Shown here piece after piece: positions 10,042 to 19,066 of a stretch of DNA of 64,000 bases. The stretch is from an uncultured Corynebacterium sp. GTDB lineage: Bacteria; Actinomycetota; Actinomycetes; Mycobacteriales; Mycobacteriaceae. The translations under genes were made by a program, and so were the position numbers. Within the stretch, counting starts at the first letter, position 1, and the number at the start of each line of letters is the position of its first letter. The stretch covers positions 124,001 to 188,000 of the forward strand of contig CALUCD010000004.1 of NCBI GenBank assembly GCA_943914465.1, given 5' to 3'. The notes under the pieces are model-generated. The model had not been told where the DNA came from and made no database searches. It saw only the letters and a program-made list of their open reading frames with translations.

Positions 10042-11283
10042 TTACTCGGGCTGGCGAAACGCGCCGCGCAGGTACCCCAGTGGGTCGTGCACCAGCTCGC
10101 GCTGTCCGTCGAGCGTGGTGCGTGCGGCACAGCGGTCGGGGTAGTACTGCGGCCACCCCACCTCACCGTCGCGCACGAAGTCAAGCAGCCACTCGGTCAA
10201 CGCGCCGCTGAAAAGCGGGTGGAGGTCCTGCGAATGCGTCGCATGGGCGTACTCCGCCAGCCACACCGGCCCAGGGGTGTTCTCCGCAACGTGGTCGACC
10301 CAGCGCCGGCACAACGCGTCGCTCATGAACCGCCCGGCGACATGGCCCGGGCTGGTGCGCTTTACGTGCGCGATGTAGTTGGCCGCGGCGTCTGTGTCCA
10401 GCCCCATCTGCGGGCCAATAAGTCGGGTGACGAGCGGGCCGATTCCCGCCCGGTCATAGGGTGCGCCGGTGCGGTAAAACTCATTGTCCGTGGCGGTGAT
10501 GACAAGGGGCACCTCGGCGTGCTCGGTCGCATCAAGCGGGTAGGGGCCAAGCGCGACATCGGTGAGGTAGTGGGTGCGAAACCTCCTGTAACCGCGGTCG
10601 ATCGCCTGAGGTTTGCGGGCCGCGAGCTCGTTGAGGGCCTGCCGGGTCAGTGGGGTGCCCAGCGCGCCGCGCGCCGCCCACTTCCGCACGGTGAAATCGC
10701 GACGCGGAAACGCCGGTGACATTGCGAGTGCGCGGCGAAACTCGCCGCGGTAGTGGTCACGCCGCATCAGCCACAGCACAATCGCGGCACCTGCGGATTG
10801 GCCGGTGATGGTGACGTTGGTGGGATCCCCGCCGAAGGCTTCAATGTTGCGCTGGATCCACGCCAACGCGTGCTGGCAGTCGGCGACTGCCCGGTAGTGC
10901 CCAGGTGCGTCAGTGTGAAACGGCATGAGCCCGGGAAACTTCAGCCGGTAGCCCACCCGCACATGGATCACGCCAGCGTGTGCGAAGAAGTCGGGGTTAC
11001 TCAGCGTGTCGGTGTGATCACCGGTTTCAAACCGCCCGCCATGTATCCACACCATCACCGGCAGATCAGACAGGGTGGTCGCACCTTGCGGCGCGGTGAT
11101 GGAAATGGACGGGGTGCCGGGGCGGGCAGCGGTGGCGTCGATAAGCAAACCCTGCTCTGCGGGTAGCGGATCGTCGAACGGGGCTGCAATGCGTGAGCAC
11201 GGCACCGAGTGAAAGCGGCGCACGCCCGCGTCCTGCACCCCGATGATGGTGCCGGCGGGGCAGGTGACTTCCGTGTGCGGCAT
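10042..11283 (-). CDS. Carboxylesterase, type B family
   Basis: This alpha/beta-hydrolase of about 413 residues belongs to the carboxylesterase type B/para-nitrobenzyl esterase family. It has the oxyanion-hole segment 'VMVWIHGGRFETGD', then 'QHALAWIQRNIEAFGGDPTNVTITGQSAGA' with nucleophile Ser in GQSAG, and a C-terminal His region ('HATHSQDLHPLF'). At about 410 residues it is shorter than the usual 480-530. The open frame continues upstream over the divergent peptidase gene, so I start at the ATG at 11283, which has AGGA 8 nt upstream; the ATG at 11292 is an alternative. There is no signal peptide, so it is probably cytoplasmic. The substrate is unknown. Confidence 0.85.
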   Translation of the reverse strand: MPHTEVTCPAGTIIGVQDAGVRRFHSVPCSRIAAPFDDPLPAEQGLLIDATAARPGTPSISITAPQGATTLSDLPVMVWIHGGRFETGDHTDTLSNPDFFAHAGVIHVRVGYRLKFPGLMPFHTDAPGHYRAVADCQHALAWIQRNIEAFGGDPTNVTITGQSAGAAIVLWLMRRDHYRGEFRRALAMSPAFPRRDFTVRKWAARGALGTPLTRQALNELAARKPQAIDRGYRRFRTHYLTDVALGPYPLDATEHAEVPLVITATDNEFYRTGAPYDRAGIGPLVTRLIGPQMGLDTDAAANYIAHVKRTSPGHVAGRFMSDALCRRWVDHVAENTPGPVWLAEYAHATHSQDLHPLFSGALTEWLLDFVRDGEVGWPQYYPDRCAARTTLDGQRELVHDPLGYLRGAFRQPE

Positions 11284-11323
11284 GCAGCTCATCCTAACGA
11301 GCCCCCGACGATAGAGTAGGCGC

Positions 11324-13309
11324 ATGACCAACCCCTTGCTCGCCCCCTCTGACCTGCCATACGGGCTGCCCGATTTCGCCGCGATCACCATCGAGCACGT
11401 CGAGCCGGCGTTTGACCAGGCGCTGCGTGCGCACGCGCAGGAGATCTCGGAGATTCTCATGCATGAGACGCCGACGTGGGAAAACACCGTTGAGGCGCTG
11501 GAGTGTGCTGGGGCGCAGCTCGATCGCGTGTTGGCGTGGTTTTTCAACCTGCAGGCAACTGATTCCACACCGGCGTTTGATGCTGTCGCGGACCGGATCG
11601 TGCCGGCTTTGTCGGCCCACACCGATTCCATCTACCAAAACGCGGAGCTCTACCGGCGCCTGCGCGAGGTGGCTGTGCCAGATGATGAGGAGTCGCGCCG
11701 CTTGCATGAGCTTCTGCTCACCCGGTTTGAGCGCCGTGGCGCGAAGTTGGATGCGGCGGGCAAAACCCGGTTGCAGGAGATCAACCAGCGCCTGTCAGAG
11801 CTGTCTGAGCGCTTCGGGCGCAACCTGCTTGCAGACACGGCGGCGCTTACGGTGGAGTTCACCCGCGAGGAGCTTGCAGGGCTGAGCGACGAGCAGGCGG
11901 CGGCCTACGCGAGCGACACTGCCGGTGGTTATGCGGTGCCGATTGAGCTTCCTACCACCCAGTCGCTGCAGTCGCAGCTTGAGCGCCGTGATGCGCGCCG
12001 CAAGCTTTTCGACGCGTCCCGCGCCCGCGGCAAAGCCACCAACTCCGAAATCATCACCGAGACGGTTCGCCTGCGCCAGGAGCGCGCCAACCTACTCGGT
12101 TTCGCCTCCCACGCCGATGTGGTGATCGCGGAGGAGACCGCCGGTTCTGCTGAAGCCGCCCGCGCGCTGGTGGCAGATCTCGCACCCGCCGCCGCGGCGA
12201 ACGCGGAAGCTGAACGCAAACTCGCCTCCGAGCTTGCCGGCTACGAGGTCGATGCTGCCGATTGGCCTTACTGGCAGGCACGCCGTGGTGAGGCTGAGCT
12301 CAACATTGATGAAGCGGAGCTGCGCAAATACTTTTCGCTGCGGCGCGTGCTTGTCGACGGCGCCCTTTACGCCGCCCACCTCCTCTACGGCATTGAGGTC
12401 ACCCGGCGTGAGGATTTGCGCGGCTACCACGATGATGTGGACGTATGGGAGGTCAAAGAAGCCGACGGCACCGGCATCGGACTGTTGCTCACCGATTACT
12501 CCGCCCGGGAGAGCAAACGCGGCGGAGCGTGGATGAGCTCATTTGTAGAACAGTCTCAACTACGCGGCACCAAGCCGGTCGTGGTCAACGTCATGTCGGT
12601 GAGTTCGGAACTCTTGACGATTGACGAAGTGACCACCGTCTTCCACGAGTTCGGCCACGCCCTGCACGGGTTGCTGTCTAACGTGCGCTACCCCTCACTT
12701 GCTGGCACCAACGTGCCGCGAGACTGGGTTGAATTTCCCTCGCAGATCAACGAGAACTACGCCTTTGCGCCTGAGATTGTGCGCAACTACGCCCGGCACG
12801 TAGACACCGGTGAGGTGATTGCAGAGGAGTTGCTTGCAGCTGTGCGCGCCTCGCGCCAGTTCGGGCAGGGCTTCGCCACTGCGGAATACTTGGCTGCGGC
12901 GGCCATTGATTTGGCGTGGCATTCGCTCGAAGCCGGCCAGCCGGCTGAGGTGATAGACATTGAGGCCTTCGAACAGGACGCGCTTCGCGACGTCGGCCTA
13001 GACATCGACGGCCTCGAGCCGCGCTACCGATCCTGGTGGTTCAACCACATCTTCGGCGGTGGCTACGCCGCGGGCTACTACTCCTACCTGTGGGCAGAGG
13101 CGCTGGACGCGGACGGGTATGAGCTTGTGCAGGCCGAAGGCATCAACCGGGCAACCGGCCAGAAATTCCGCGACGCGATTTTGTCCCGCGGCGCTACCCG
13201 TGATTACGCCCAGGCGTATGAGGCGTTTCGCGGCCGGGGCAAAGACACCCGGCCACTGCTGGTGCGCCGCGGCCTCGCCGGCGCGCAGGTAGCGAGTGGG
13301 CAGGAGTAG
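11324..13309 (+). CDS. M3-family zinc metallopeptidase (oligopeptidase A / Dcp type)
   Basis: The 661-residue thimet-oligopeptidase-family enzyme carries the zinc motif HEFGHALHG (His441, Glu442, His445) with the downstream Glu ligand in 'FPSQINENYAF'. The C-terminal substrate loop is 'FNHIFGGGYAAGYYSYLWAEALDADGYE', as in Dcp/PrlC proteins. It is presumably a cytoplasmic enzyme degrading oligopeptides from protein turnover or import. Its start is only about 40 bp from the divergent esterase. Two very small membrane-protein genes follow within 3 bp. Confidence 0.93.
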   Translation: MTNPLLAPSDLPYGLPDFAAITIEHVEPAFDQALRAHAQEISEILMHETPTWENTVEALECAGAQLDRVLAWFFNLQATDSTPAFDAVADRIVPALSAHTDSIYQNAELYRRLREVAVPDDEESRRLHELLLTRFERRGAKLDAAGKTRLQEINQRLSELSERFGRNLLADTAALTVEFTREELAGLSDEQAAAYASDTAGGYAVPIELPTTQSLQSQLERRDARRKLFDASRARGKATNSEIITETVRLRQERANLLGFASHADVVIAEETAGSAEAARALVADLAPAAAANAEAERKLASELAGYEVDAADWPYWQARRGEAELNIDEAELRKYFSLRRVLVDGALYAAHLLYGIEVTRREDLRGYHDDVDVWEVKEADGTGIGLLLTDYSARESKRGGAWMSSFVEQSQLRGTKPVVVNVMSVSSELLTIDEVTTVFHEFGHALHGLLSNVRYPSLAGTNVPRDWVEFPSQINENYAFAPEIVRNYARHVDTGEVIAEELLAAVRASRQFGQGFATAEYLAAAAIDLAWHSLEAGQPAEVIDIEAFEQDALRDVGLDIDGLEPRYRSWWFNHIFGGGYAAGYYSYLWAEALDADGYELVQAEGINRATGQKFRDAILSRGATRDYAQAYEAFRGRGKDTRPLLVRRGLAGAQVASGQE

Positions 13310-13311
13310 CG

Positions 13312-13485
13312 ATGAACTGGTTGGTGGGTTTGAGTCCGTGGCTGCAGCTGCCGATTCTGCTGGTGATCACGCTGCCGCTGGCCACGGTGGCGGCGTGGGC
13401 GGGGCTGTGGCTTGTTGACCGGGTTGGTGCCAACCGCTCCAGCGTGAACATAGCCGATGGCACTACAGTTGTGGACCATGGCTAA
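13312..13485 (+). CDS. Small single-pass membrane protein (57 aa)
   Basis: An ATG 2 bp after the peptidase stop opens a 57-codon frame: a short amphipathic start (NWLVGLSPW), one long hydrophobic segment (about residues 11-35) and a polar tail ending VVDHG. Its last 8 bp overlap the next small gene. Spacing, coupling and the clear membrane segment support a real gene. The function is unknown. It may be membrane-attached in an operon with the M3 peptidase. Confidence 0.6.
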   Translation: MNWLVGLSPWLQLPILLVITLPLATVAAWAGLWLVDRVGANRSSVNIADGTTVVDHG

Positions 13486-13618
13486 CCCCGAGGAGCTGCG
13501 CCGGCAAGATCAGCAGTTACCAAAACCGCAGCGCAAATACCCCCGCTCGCGCGTCACGCAGGTGATGTGGATTCTGATCGCGCTGGTGATCGGCGCGGCG
13601 ATTATTGGCGGGCTGTGA
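13478..13618 (+). CDS. Small C-terminal-anchored membrane protein (46 aa)
   Basis: The 46-codon frame starts within the end of the 57-aa gene. The first half is polar and basic (NPEELRRQDQQLPKPQRKYPRSR) and the second half is one hydrophobic segment, so it looks tail-anchored with a cytoplasmic N-terminus. The last 17 bp overlap the end of the opposite-strand gene. The charge and hydrophobicity pattern argues for a real protein of unknown function. Confidence 0.6.
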   Translation: MANPEELRRQDQQLPKPQRKYPRSRVTQVMWILIALVIGAAIIGGL

Positions 13619-14117
13619 CCTCCCGCCGATGGCGGCCAACCGGCTCGTCCCCATACCCGGCCTCGTAGTGAGCTTTTGTCTCGAGGGTGGTCACGGTGAC
13701 CGTGCCGGACAGATCACGAAACGCGGGTGAAGAACCAGTTGCCTCACCGCTCGTGTGCAGCTTGTAGGTGCCAGGGCGTGTTTCGTCGATCACCAGTTCT
13801 TGGGGGCTGGTATCAGTGTGGGCGCCGAACCAGGTGGTGGTGATGAGCACGACCGGGTCGTCGCCCACGTTATCCACGATGACCCAACCTGATTCATCCT
13901 GAATGTCAACGGTTTCGGTGGAGCGCTGCGCGCCCGGCATGCGAAAGCTGCAGCGCATTGCGCTGAGACGAATCACCACGGTTTCATCTGGATTTGGGGA
14001 GTTGAAGTCCCACTCAATCTGCGTCTCGTGACCAGCTTCCGGTTTCACCCGCAGCGCCGCGTGCAGGAGGTCGGCGGCAGCGTCCGTGTCGGCGAACAAG
14101 AAGTTGAATTGGTCCAT
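13602..14117 (-). CDS. Conserved-looking hypothetical protein
   Basis: I do not recognise this 171-residue protein. It has no signal peptide or membrane segment, is acidic at the start (MDQFNFLFADTDAAADLLHAAL), then has beta-strand-like stretches with 'TVTVTTLETKAHYEAGYG' near the C-terminus and a basic tail. The start is the ATG at 14117 with GGGGGA just upstream; a TTG at 14132 would add 5 residues. It is flanked by convergent small membrane-protein genes and by malQ on the same strand after about 130 bp. Confidence 0.7.
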   Translation of the reverse strand: MDQFNFLFADTDAAADLLHAALRVKPEAGHETQIEWDFNSPNPDETVVIRLSAMRCSFRMPGAQRSTETVDIQDESGWVIVDNVGDDPVVLITTTWFGAHTDTSPQELVIDETRPGTYKLHTSGEATGSSPAFRDLSGTVTVTTLETKAHYEAGYGDEPVGRHRREVTARQ

Positions 14118-14247
14118 AAGTCCCCCAATCAATTCGGCGAACAGGCTATAAGCATATCGCCATACGTTACTACGCCAATATTTTTAGCAAAGTAAACCCC
14201 GGAAGCAGGGCTGGTTAGGGGGTTGCTGGGCGGTGAAATACCTCACG

Positions 14248-16413
14248 TTATGCGAGGTGTGATCGACGCGATGCTGCCGCCATCTGGCGAAACAGCTCCA
14301 CCCCTGCGAGTTCGTCGAGAAGGATGGCGTTGCCCGCAGCGTCGCAAAGCGGGATGCACCAGTTGGGGTACTGCTCGGCGTTGGTGCCCGGCTGGTTCTG
14401 GATGCGCTCATCACCCACCATGTCCACCAGGTTGGTGCACGTCATCGCCGATGGGGTAGAGGCAATAAAACGGGTGAGCCCGACCAGGAGCTCGTCGGTG
14501 TGGCCGTATTCGCCGAGGTCGTAGTCGGTGAAGTCGATCTCAGCCAGCGCGCTTGCGGCAAACGCTCCCTCGGCCTGAGCGCGAGCGAGCACCTGGCTGA
14601 TCCAGACCGCGTCGTTTGCGTTGAGCTCATCAAGCGATTCGGCGACCAAACCCAAATCGTGGCGCAGCTGGTTATGGGCTCCCTTGAGATAGCCCGCGGT
14701 GGGTGGCAGGTCGTGGGTGCCCACCGCTGTCAGCGACAGGTTGCGGTATTGCTCAGCGGGCAGGGGCGAATTGTCCCACGGGGTGGACTCAAACCACAGC
14801 ACGGTAGTGCCCAGAATGCCGTTGTCGCGCAGCACCTCTTGCACCCACGGCTCAAACGTTCCCAAGTCTTCGCCAACGACTACCGCGCCGGCGCGCTGCG
14901 CCTCAAGCACGAGGATGCCGACCATCGCGCGGTAGTCATAGTTCATGTACGCGCCGTCTGCCGGGGTATCCATCCGCGGCAGCCAGAACAGGCGAAACAG
15001 TCCAAGGATATGGTCGACCCGCACACCGCCGGAGTGGCGAAGCACGGTACGCAGCAGGTCGCGCCACGGGGCGTAGCCAGCCTGCGCAAGCGCCTGGGGG
15101 TCCCACGGCGGCTGTGACCAGTCCTGGCCTTGCTGCGAGTACTGGTCTGGCGGCGCGCCAACAGAGGCGTCTGCAACAAGGACGTCGCGCATAGTGTGCG
15201 CGTCCGCGCCATCCGGGTGGATCCCAACAGCCAGATCGGTCATGATCCCAATCTGCATGCCCGCAGCTAGCGCCTTTTCCTGGGCGATGCGGCGCTGCTC
15301 ATCGGCGATGAACTGCAGCCACATGTAGAACCGAGTGAGTTCTTCAGACCCAGCCTCCCGCGCGCACCAGGCGGCGAACTCCGCTAGGCCTTCACCCTCA
15401 TCGTGGATGAACAGTTCAAAGCCGTGTGTGCGTTCCGCATCCGCCTCCGCGAGGTCGAATAATCTGCGCAGCACAGCAAGTTTGGCGGCAAATATCGCGT
15501 CGCGCTCCAGCGGCTCGGCGCTGCGGTTCATGGCCTTCAGCGGTGTGACCAACCGCACGACCTCAGCACGGGCGGTAGCGTCGGCACACAGCTGGGCGAA
15601 CTCGGGCACTGCCTCTACCGAGATGTAAATCGGATTGACAAAACGTCGTGACGTGGGCAGGTAGGGGGAATCTTCCACCGGCGGCACCGGCTGGGCTGCG
15701 TGCACGGGGTTGATCAACAGGTAATCCGCACCTTCCGCAGCCACCAGCTCTGCAAGCCGGCCGAGGTCGTCGAAATCGCCGATGCCCCACGACTGCCGCG
15801 AGCGCACGGAATACAGCTGCGCCATCACACCCCACACGGGATTGTGAATGTAGTGCTGGTTCGTCTCCAGCGCGCCCGGCACGACGATCAGCGTGCACGA
15901 GGCGGTCGTCGCACCTACACCGTCAAGGTCGAAGTCGGATTCAAGGTGAAGCTTGTGCCAGCCGATCGGCAAATCGCCTGGCACGTGAAAGGTCGCCTCG
16001 CCCCACATAGTGCCGTCCTGCGCGGTGACAGGCGGCGCCCAGTTTTCGTCCTGGTACGCGTCGCGCGAGGAGCCGTCTTCCAGCCGGATCCAGCAATGCG
16101 CCGGGTGCCCATCGTGCACGTGCACGTTGAAGTGCTGCTCCTGGCCGGCAGTCGCCACAACACAGGGAGGCAGTGGGCGAGTAGCCAACTCCAGGCGGCG
16201 GGCTTCGAGGTGGAAGGCCAGTTCTTCGGTACCGGGATCGTCGCTCAGCGGAATGCCCAGCGCGCGCAGCAGCTTCACAAAGGACCGCTCGGGCGGGGCT
16301 GTGATCAAACCGTTTGAGGCGCGGTAGCTGGTGCCAAAGCCGTAAGATTCGGCGAGCTGGAGCAGAAGTTCCCCGTTCGTCACAACAGGCCATTGTGCCA
16401 AAGGGCGCACCAC
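14248..16413 (-). CDS. malQ: 4-alpha-glucanotransferase (amylomaltase)
   Basis: This 721-residue GH77 enzyme transfers maltodextrin chains between glucans and releases glucose. The C-terminal barrel carries GVRVDHILGLFRLFWLP (nucleophile Asp), VVGEDLGTF (acid/base Glu) and VGTHDLPPT (third Asp). The roughly 170-residue N-terminal extension with beta-type segments is typical of the long actinobacterial/enterobacterial MalQ. The start is GTG at 16413. It lies divergently from fadD15 with 44 bp between the starts; that gap contains AGGTG-AA-CACCT (16427-16438), a small inverted repeat that could be an operator. It probably works with the TreS/maltokinase maltose metabolism encoded nearby. Confidence 0.95.
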   Translation of the reverse strand: MVRPLAQWPVVTNGELLLQLAESYGFGTSYRASNGLITAPPERSFVKLLRALGIPLSDDPGTEELAFHLEARRLELATRPLPPCVVATAGQEQHFNVHVHDGHPAHCWIRLEDGSSRDAYQDENWAPPVTAQDGTMWGEATFHVPGDLPIGWHKLHLESDFDLDGVGATTASCTLIVVPGALETNQHYIHNPVWGVMAQLYSVRSRQSWGIGDFDDLGRLAELVAAEGADYLLINPVHAAQPVPPVEDSPYLPTSRRFVNPIYISVEAVPEFAQLCADATARAEVVRLVTPLKAMNRSAEPLERDAIFAAKLAVLRRLFDLAEADAERTHGFELFIHDEGEGLAEFAAWCAREAGSEELTRFYMWLQFIADEQRRIAQEKALAAGMQIGIMTDLAVGIHPDGADAHTMRDVLVADASVGAPPDQYSQQGQDWSQPPWDPQALAQAGYAPWRDLLRTVLRHSGGVRVDHILGLFRLFWLPRMDTPADGAYMNYDYRAMVGILVLEAQRAGAVVVGEDLGTFEPWVQEVLRDNGILGTTVLWFESTPWDNSPLPAEQYRNLSLTAVGTHDLPPTAGYLKGAHNQLRHDLGLVAESLDELNANDAVWISQVLARAQAEGAFAASALAEIDFTDYDLGEYGHTDELLVGLTRFIASTPSAMTCTNLVDMVGDERIQNQPGTNAEQYPNWCIPLCDAAGNAILLDELAGVELFRQMAAASRRSHLA

Positions 16414-16457
16414 TTCGCCCGAGCTGAGGTGAACACCTGGGGGTATGGTGGGCGATT

Positions 16458-18296
16458 ATGCCGTCTGAAATGCATACGACCGACCTCGGTTTTACGCTTG
16501 GGGCCAAGGACACGTGCCTGCGCGAACTGATCACCCTGTGTGAAACCAGCCCGCATATCGTGCTGTTTTCCCGTCCGCGCAATTATGAGTGGGTCAACGT
16601 CACAGCTGGCGAGTTCCTCAACGAGGTCTACGAGGTAGCAAAAGGCCTTGTGGCGTGCGGTGTTGAGCCGGGGGACCGCGTTGTCATCCTCTCCAGCACG
16701 CGCTACGAGTGGCAGTTGGCGGATTTCGCGATCTGGGCAGCCGGGGCGGCCTCGGTGCCGATTTACCCCACGAGCTCACTTCACCAGATTCAGTGGATCC
16801 TCGAAGATTCCGGCGCGAAAATCGCGTTCACAGAAACTCGCGAGCACACCGAGCTGATGACCCCATTTTTGCTGCGCGAAGACGGCAAACCACGGTTTGC
16901 AGATTCCTCGTCGAAACTTGAGCGCATCTTCGAGTTCAACGCAGCCGGGGTGGAAACAATCAAGTTTGAGGGAAGAGAAGTAGACCAGCAGCTTATCGAC
17001 GCCCGATGCGCTGCCCTCACCCACGACGACCTCGGCTCCATCGTGTACACCTCCGGCACCACCGGGCGGCCAAAAGGCGTGGAACTTTCCCACGGCAACT
17101 GGGCGCATCAGTGCTTCGCGCTGATCCGAAACGAGATCGGCGAGGTCGCCGCCCCCGGCAACCGGGTGGTGATCTTCCTGCCGCTGGCGCACGTGCTGCA
17201 GCGCGCTGTGGCGATTGCCTCAACCATTGCGGGTGTGACCCAGTCGCACTGGTCAGATACCGCGACGCTGTCGGTGGAGCTGCAGCGTTCACGTCCCAAC
17301 ATGGTCATGGGGGTGCCGCGGGTATTTGAAAAGGTGCGCGAGAGTGCCTACAACAAAGCCGCTGACGGTTCCGCCGTGGGCAAACGGATCTTCCTCGAGG
17401 CGGAAAAGGCCGCGATTGAATATTCCCGCGCGCTGGATACCGAAGCCGGTCCGTCACGGGTGCAAGCAGCGAAGCTGAAAGTCTATGACCGGCTGGTATA
17501 CACCAAGATCAAAGACGCCATCGGCGGTTCCGTGCGCTACGGCATCACCGGCGGGTCGGCGATGAGCACGGATCTGGGTCACTTCTTCCGCGGCATGGGC
17601 ATTCCAGTCTATGAGGGCTACGGGTTGACCGAAACGTGCGCTGCGGCGTGCGTGAACAACAAGCTTGGGCAGAAGATCGGCACCGTCGGCCCGCCTGTCA
17701 ACGGCTACTCCGTGCGTGTGAATGATGACGGCGAGATTGAGTTCAAAGGCCCCGGGGTGTTTCGGCGCTACTGGAACAACCCGGAGGCCACCGCGGAGGC
17801 ATTCCAGGACGGGTGGTTCAACACCGGTGACCTTGGTGAGGTCGATGATGAAGGCTACGTCCGCATCACCGGGCGCAAAAAAGACCTCATTGTCACCGCT
17901 GGTGGCAAAAACGTTTCCCCAGGGCCGATGGAAGAGGTCATTCGCCAACACCCGCTGATCTCCAACGCGTTGGTGGTCGGTGACGGCAAACCCTTCATCG
18001 GCCTGCTGGTCACCCTCGACGAAGAGGAGCTCAAGCGCTGGAAGGCCAACCGCAACATCCCCGCCAACCGCAAAACCGCTGACCTGGCCCAGGACCCGGC
18101 TTTGCGGGTGGAAGTGCAAGACGCGGTCAATATGGCCAACGCCACCGTCTCGCGCGCCGAGGCAATCAAGAAATTCCGCATCCTTGACCGTGACCTTTCA
18201 GAGCACAACGACGAGATGACCCCAACCATGAAGGTCAAACGAAATGTGGTGTTCCAGCGCTTTCAGGATGACATCGACAAACTCTATCAACGCTAA
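16458..18296 (+). CDS. fadD15: Long-chain fatty-acid-CoA/AMP ligase (FadD15-like)
   Basis: The 612-residue adenylate-forming enzyme has the AMP-binding P-loop IVYTSGTTGRPKGVELSH, the motif 'VYEGYGLTETCAA', the 'GWFNTGDLGEVDDEGYVRITGRKKD' hinge region, and a C-terminal catalytic Lys in 'ETMKVKRN'-like context (TPTMKVKRNVVF). It activates fatty acids with ATP to acyl-AMP and then acyl-CoA. The length and motifs match the FadD15 group. A TATGGT hexamer at 16443-16448 places a likely transcription start a few bases before the ATG, so the mRNA may be leaderless. Confidence 0.93.
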   Translation: MPSEMHTTDLGFTLGAKDTCLRELITLCETSPHIVLFSRPRNYEWVNVTAGEFLNEVYEVAKGLVACGVEPGDRVVILSSTRYEWQLADFAIWAAGAASVPIYPTSSLHQIQWILEDSGAKIAFTETREHTELMTPFLLREDGKPRFADSSSKLERIFEFNAAGVETIKFEGREVDQQLIDARCAALTHDDLGSIVYTSGTTGRPKGVELSHGNWAHQCFALIRNEIGEVAAPGNRVVIFLPLAHVLQRAVAIASTIAGVTQSHWSDTATLSVELQRSRPNMVMGVPRVFEKVRESAYNKAADGSAVGKRIFLEAEKAAIEYSRALDTEAGPSRVQAAKLKVYDRLVYTKIKDAIGGSVRYGITGGSAMSTDLGHFFRGMGIPVYEGYGLTETCAAACVNNKLGQKIGTVGPPVNGYSVRVNDDGEIEFKGPGVFRRYWNNPEATAEAFQDGWFNTGDLGEVDDEGYVRITGRKKDLIVTAGGKNVSPGPMEEVIRQHPLISNALVVGDGKPFIGLLVTLDEEELKRWKANRNIPANRKTADLAQDPALRVEVQDAVNMANATVSRAEAIKKFRILDRDLSEHNDEMTPTMKVKRNVVFQRFQDDIDKLYQR

Positions 18297-18387
18297 CTGT
18301 CGTCTTCCGGCGCGCCTTCAGTGCGCGCGCGAGAGTGTGCAATAGCATTGCTGACAGTTTCGTCCGTCTCTTGAGGGGGTGTCCTGC

Positions 18388-19056
18388 GTGCACAAGACCG
18401 CCGCTATGCTGCGCCATCGTGAACTCACCCAAGAGATCTACAACATCGGCGACGAGGTTGCGGAATACACCGAGCACATCGCCGAAGCCATTGCGGACTA
18501 CGACGGTGAGCTCGCCGATGAATGCCTCGCCGAATTCTCCGAAATCGTCGACGATGCCCGCCAGGATGCTCGCCGCGTCGTCGGGGAACTCATCGGCCTG
18601 CGTCAGGCGCTGACCTCCGGGGTGCGCGCCGGTGTGCTCTCCGCCAGCGCCGGGCCGGAGGAGAAAGTTCCAGAGCCCGAGCTGTTGGACGCCTCCGGGC
18701 TGTACGACCTGTTTCCGCTCGAGCCGCCGTTTTCAGTGCACACCATGCAGGACGCGCTGACTGGGCGCACCGACCTCGTTGTGCAGCACCTCGGTGAGAT
18801 TGTGCAGTTCACCCTCGAGCAGACCGAAATGGTCGCCCGCGAACTAGGTGCTGTGAGCCTGCCGCACCTTTACGCCCGCGTCGGCGAGCTTGTGGAGGCC
18901 GCCGTCGACGGCTGGGTGGACACCGTGTGCGAAGACCACCCTGCGTTCACCCGCACCATGCGCGGCTCCCAGCCCCCGGAGTTCCTCGTCGAGCGCGCGC
19001 GTATTGACGCGGTCGTTGCCCGCGTCGCCGCCAAGCGCAGCCGCCGCGGCGCCTAG
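18388..19056 (+). CDS. Hypothetical helical protein upstream of hemW
   Basis: The 222-residue, largely helical, acidic protein has no membrane segment. The first half is charged helices (QEIYNIGDEVAEYTEHIAEAI, SEIVDDARQDARRVVGELI), followed by a short Pro/Glu-rich linker and another helical half; the C-terminus is basic. I prefer the GTG at 18388, which has GAGGGG about 9 nt upstream; the GTG at 18379 lies directly on that site. It is followed after 10 bp by hemW, so it is probably cotranscribed. I believe a homologue sits at the same place in C. glutamicum. Function unknown. Confidence 0.75.
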   Translation: MHKTAAMLRHRELTQEIYNIGDEVAEYTEHIAEAIADYDGELADECLAEFSEIVDDARQDARRVVGELIGLRQALTSGVRAGVLSASAGPEEKVPEPELLDASGLYDLFPLEPPFSVHTMQDALTGRTDLVVQHLGEIVQFTLEQTEMVARELGAVSLPHLYARVGELVEAAVDGWVDTVCEDHPAFTRTMRGSQPPEFLVERARIDAVVARVAAKRSRRGA

Positions 19057-19066
19057 AGGGGCGCCG

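Noticed and set aside
10042..11631. Longer form of the esterase starting at 11631
   Set aside because: It would overlap about 300 bp of the divergent M3 peptidase gene, and the added sequence has no esterase features.
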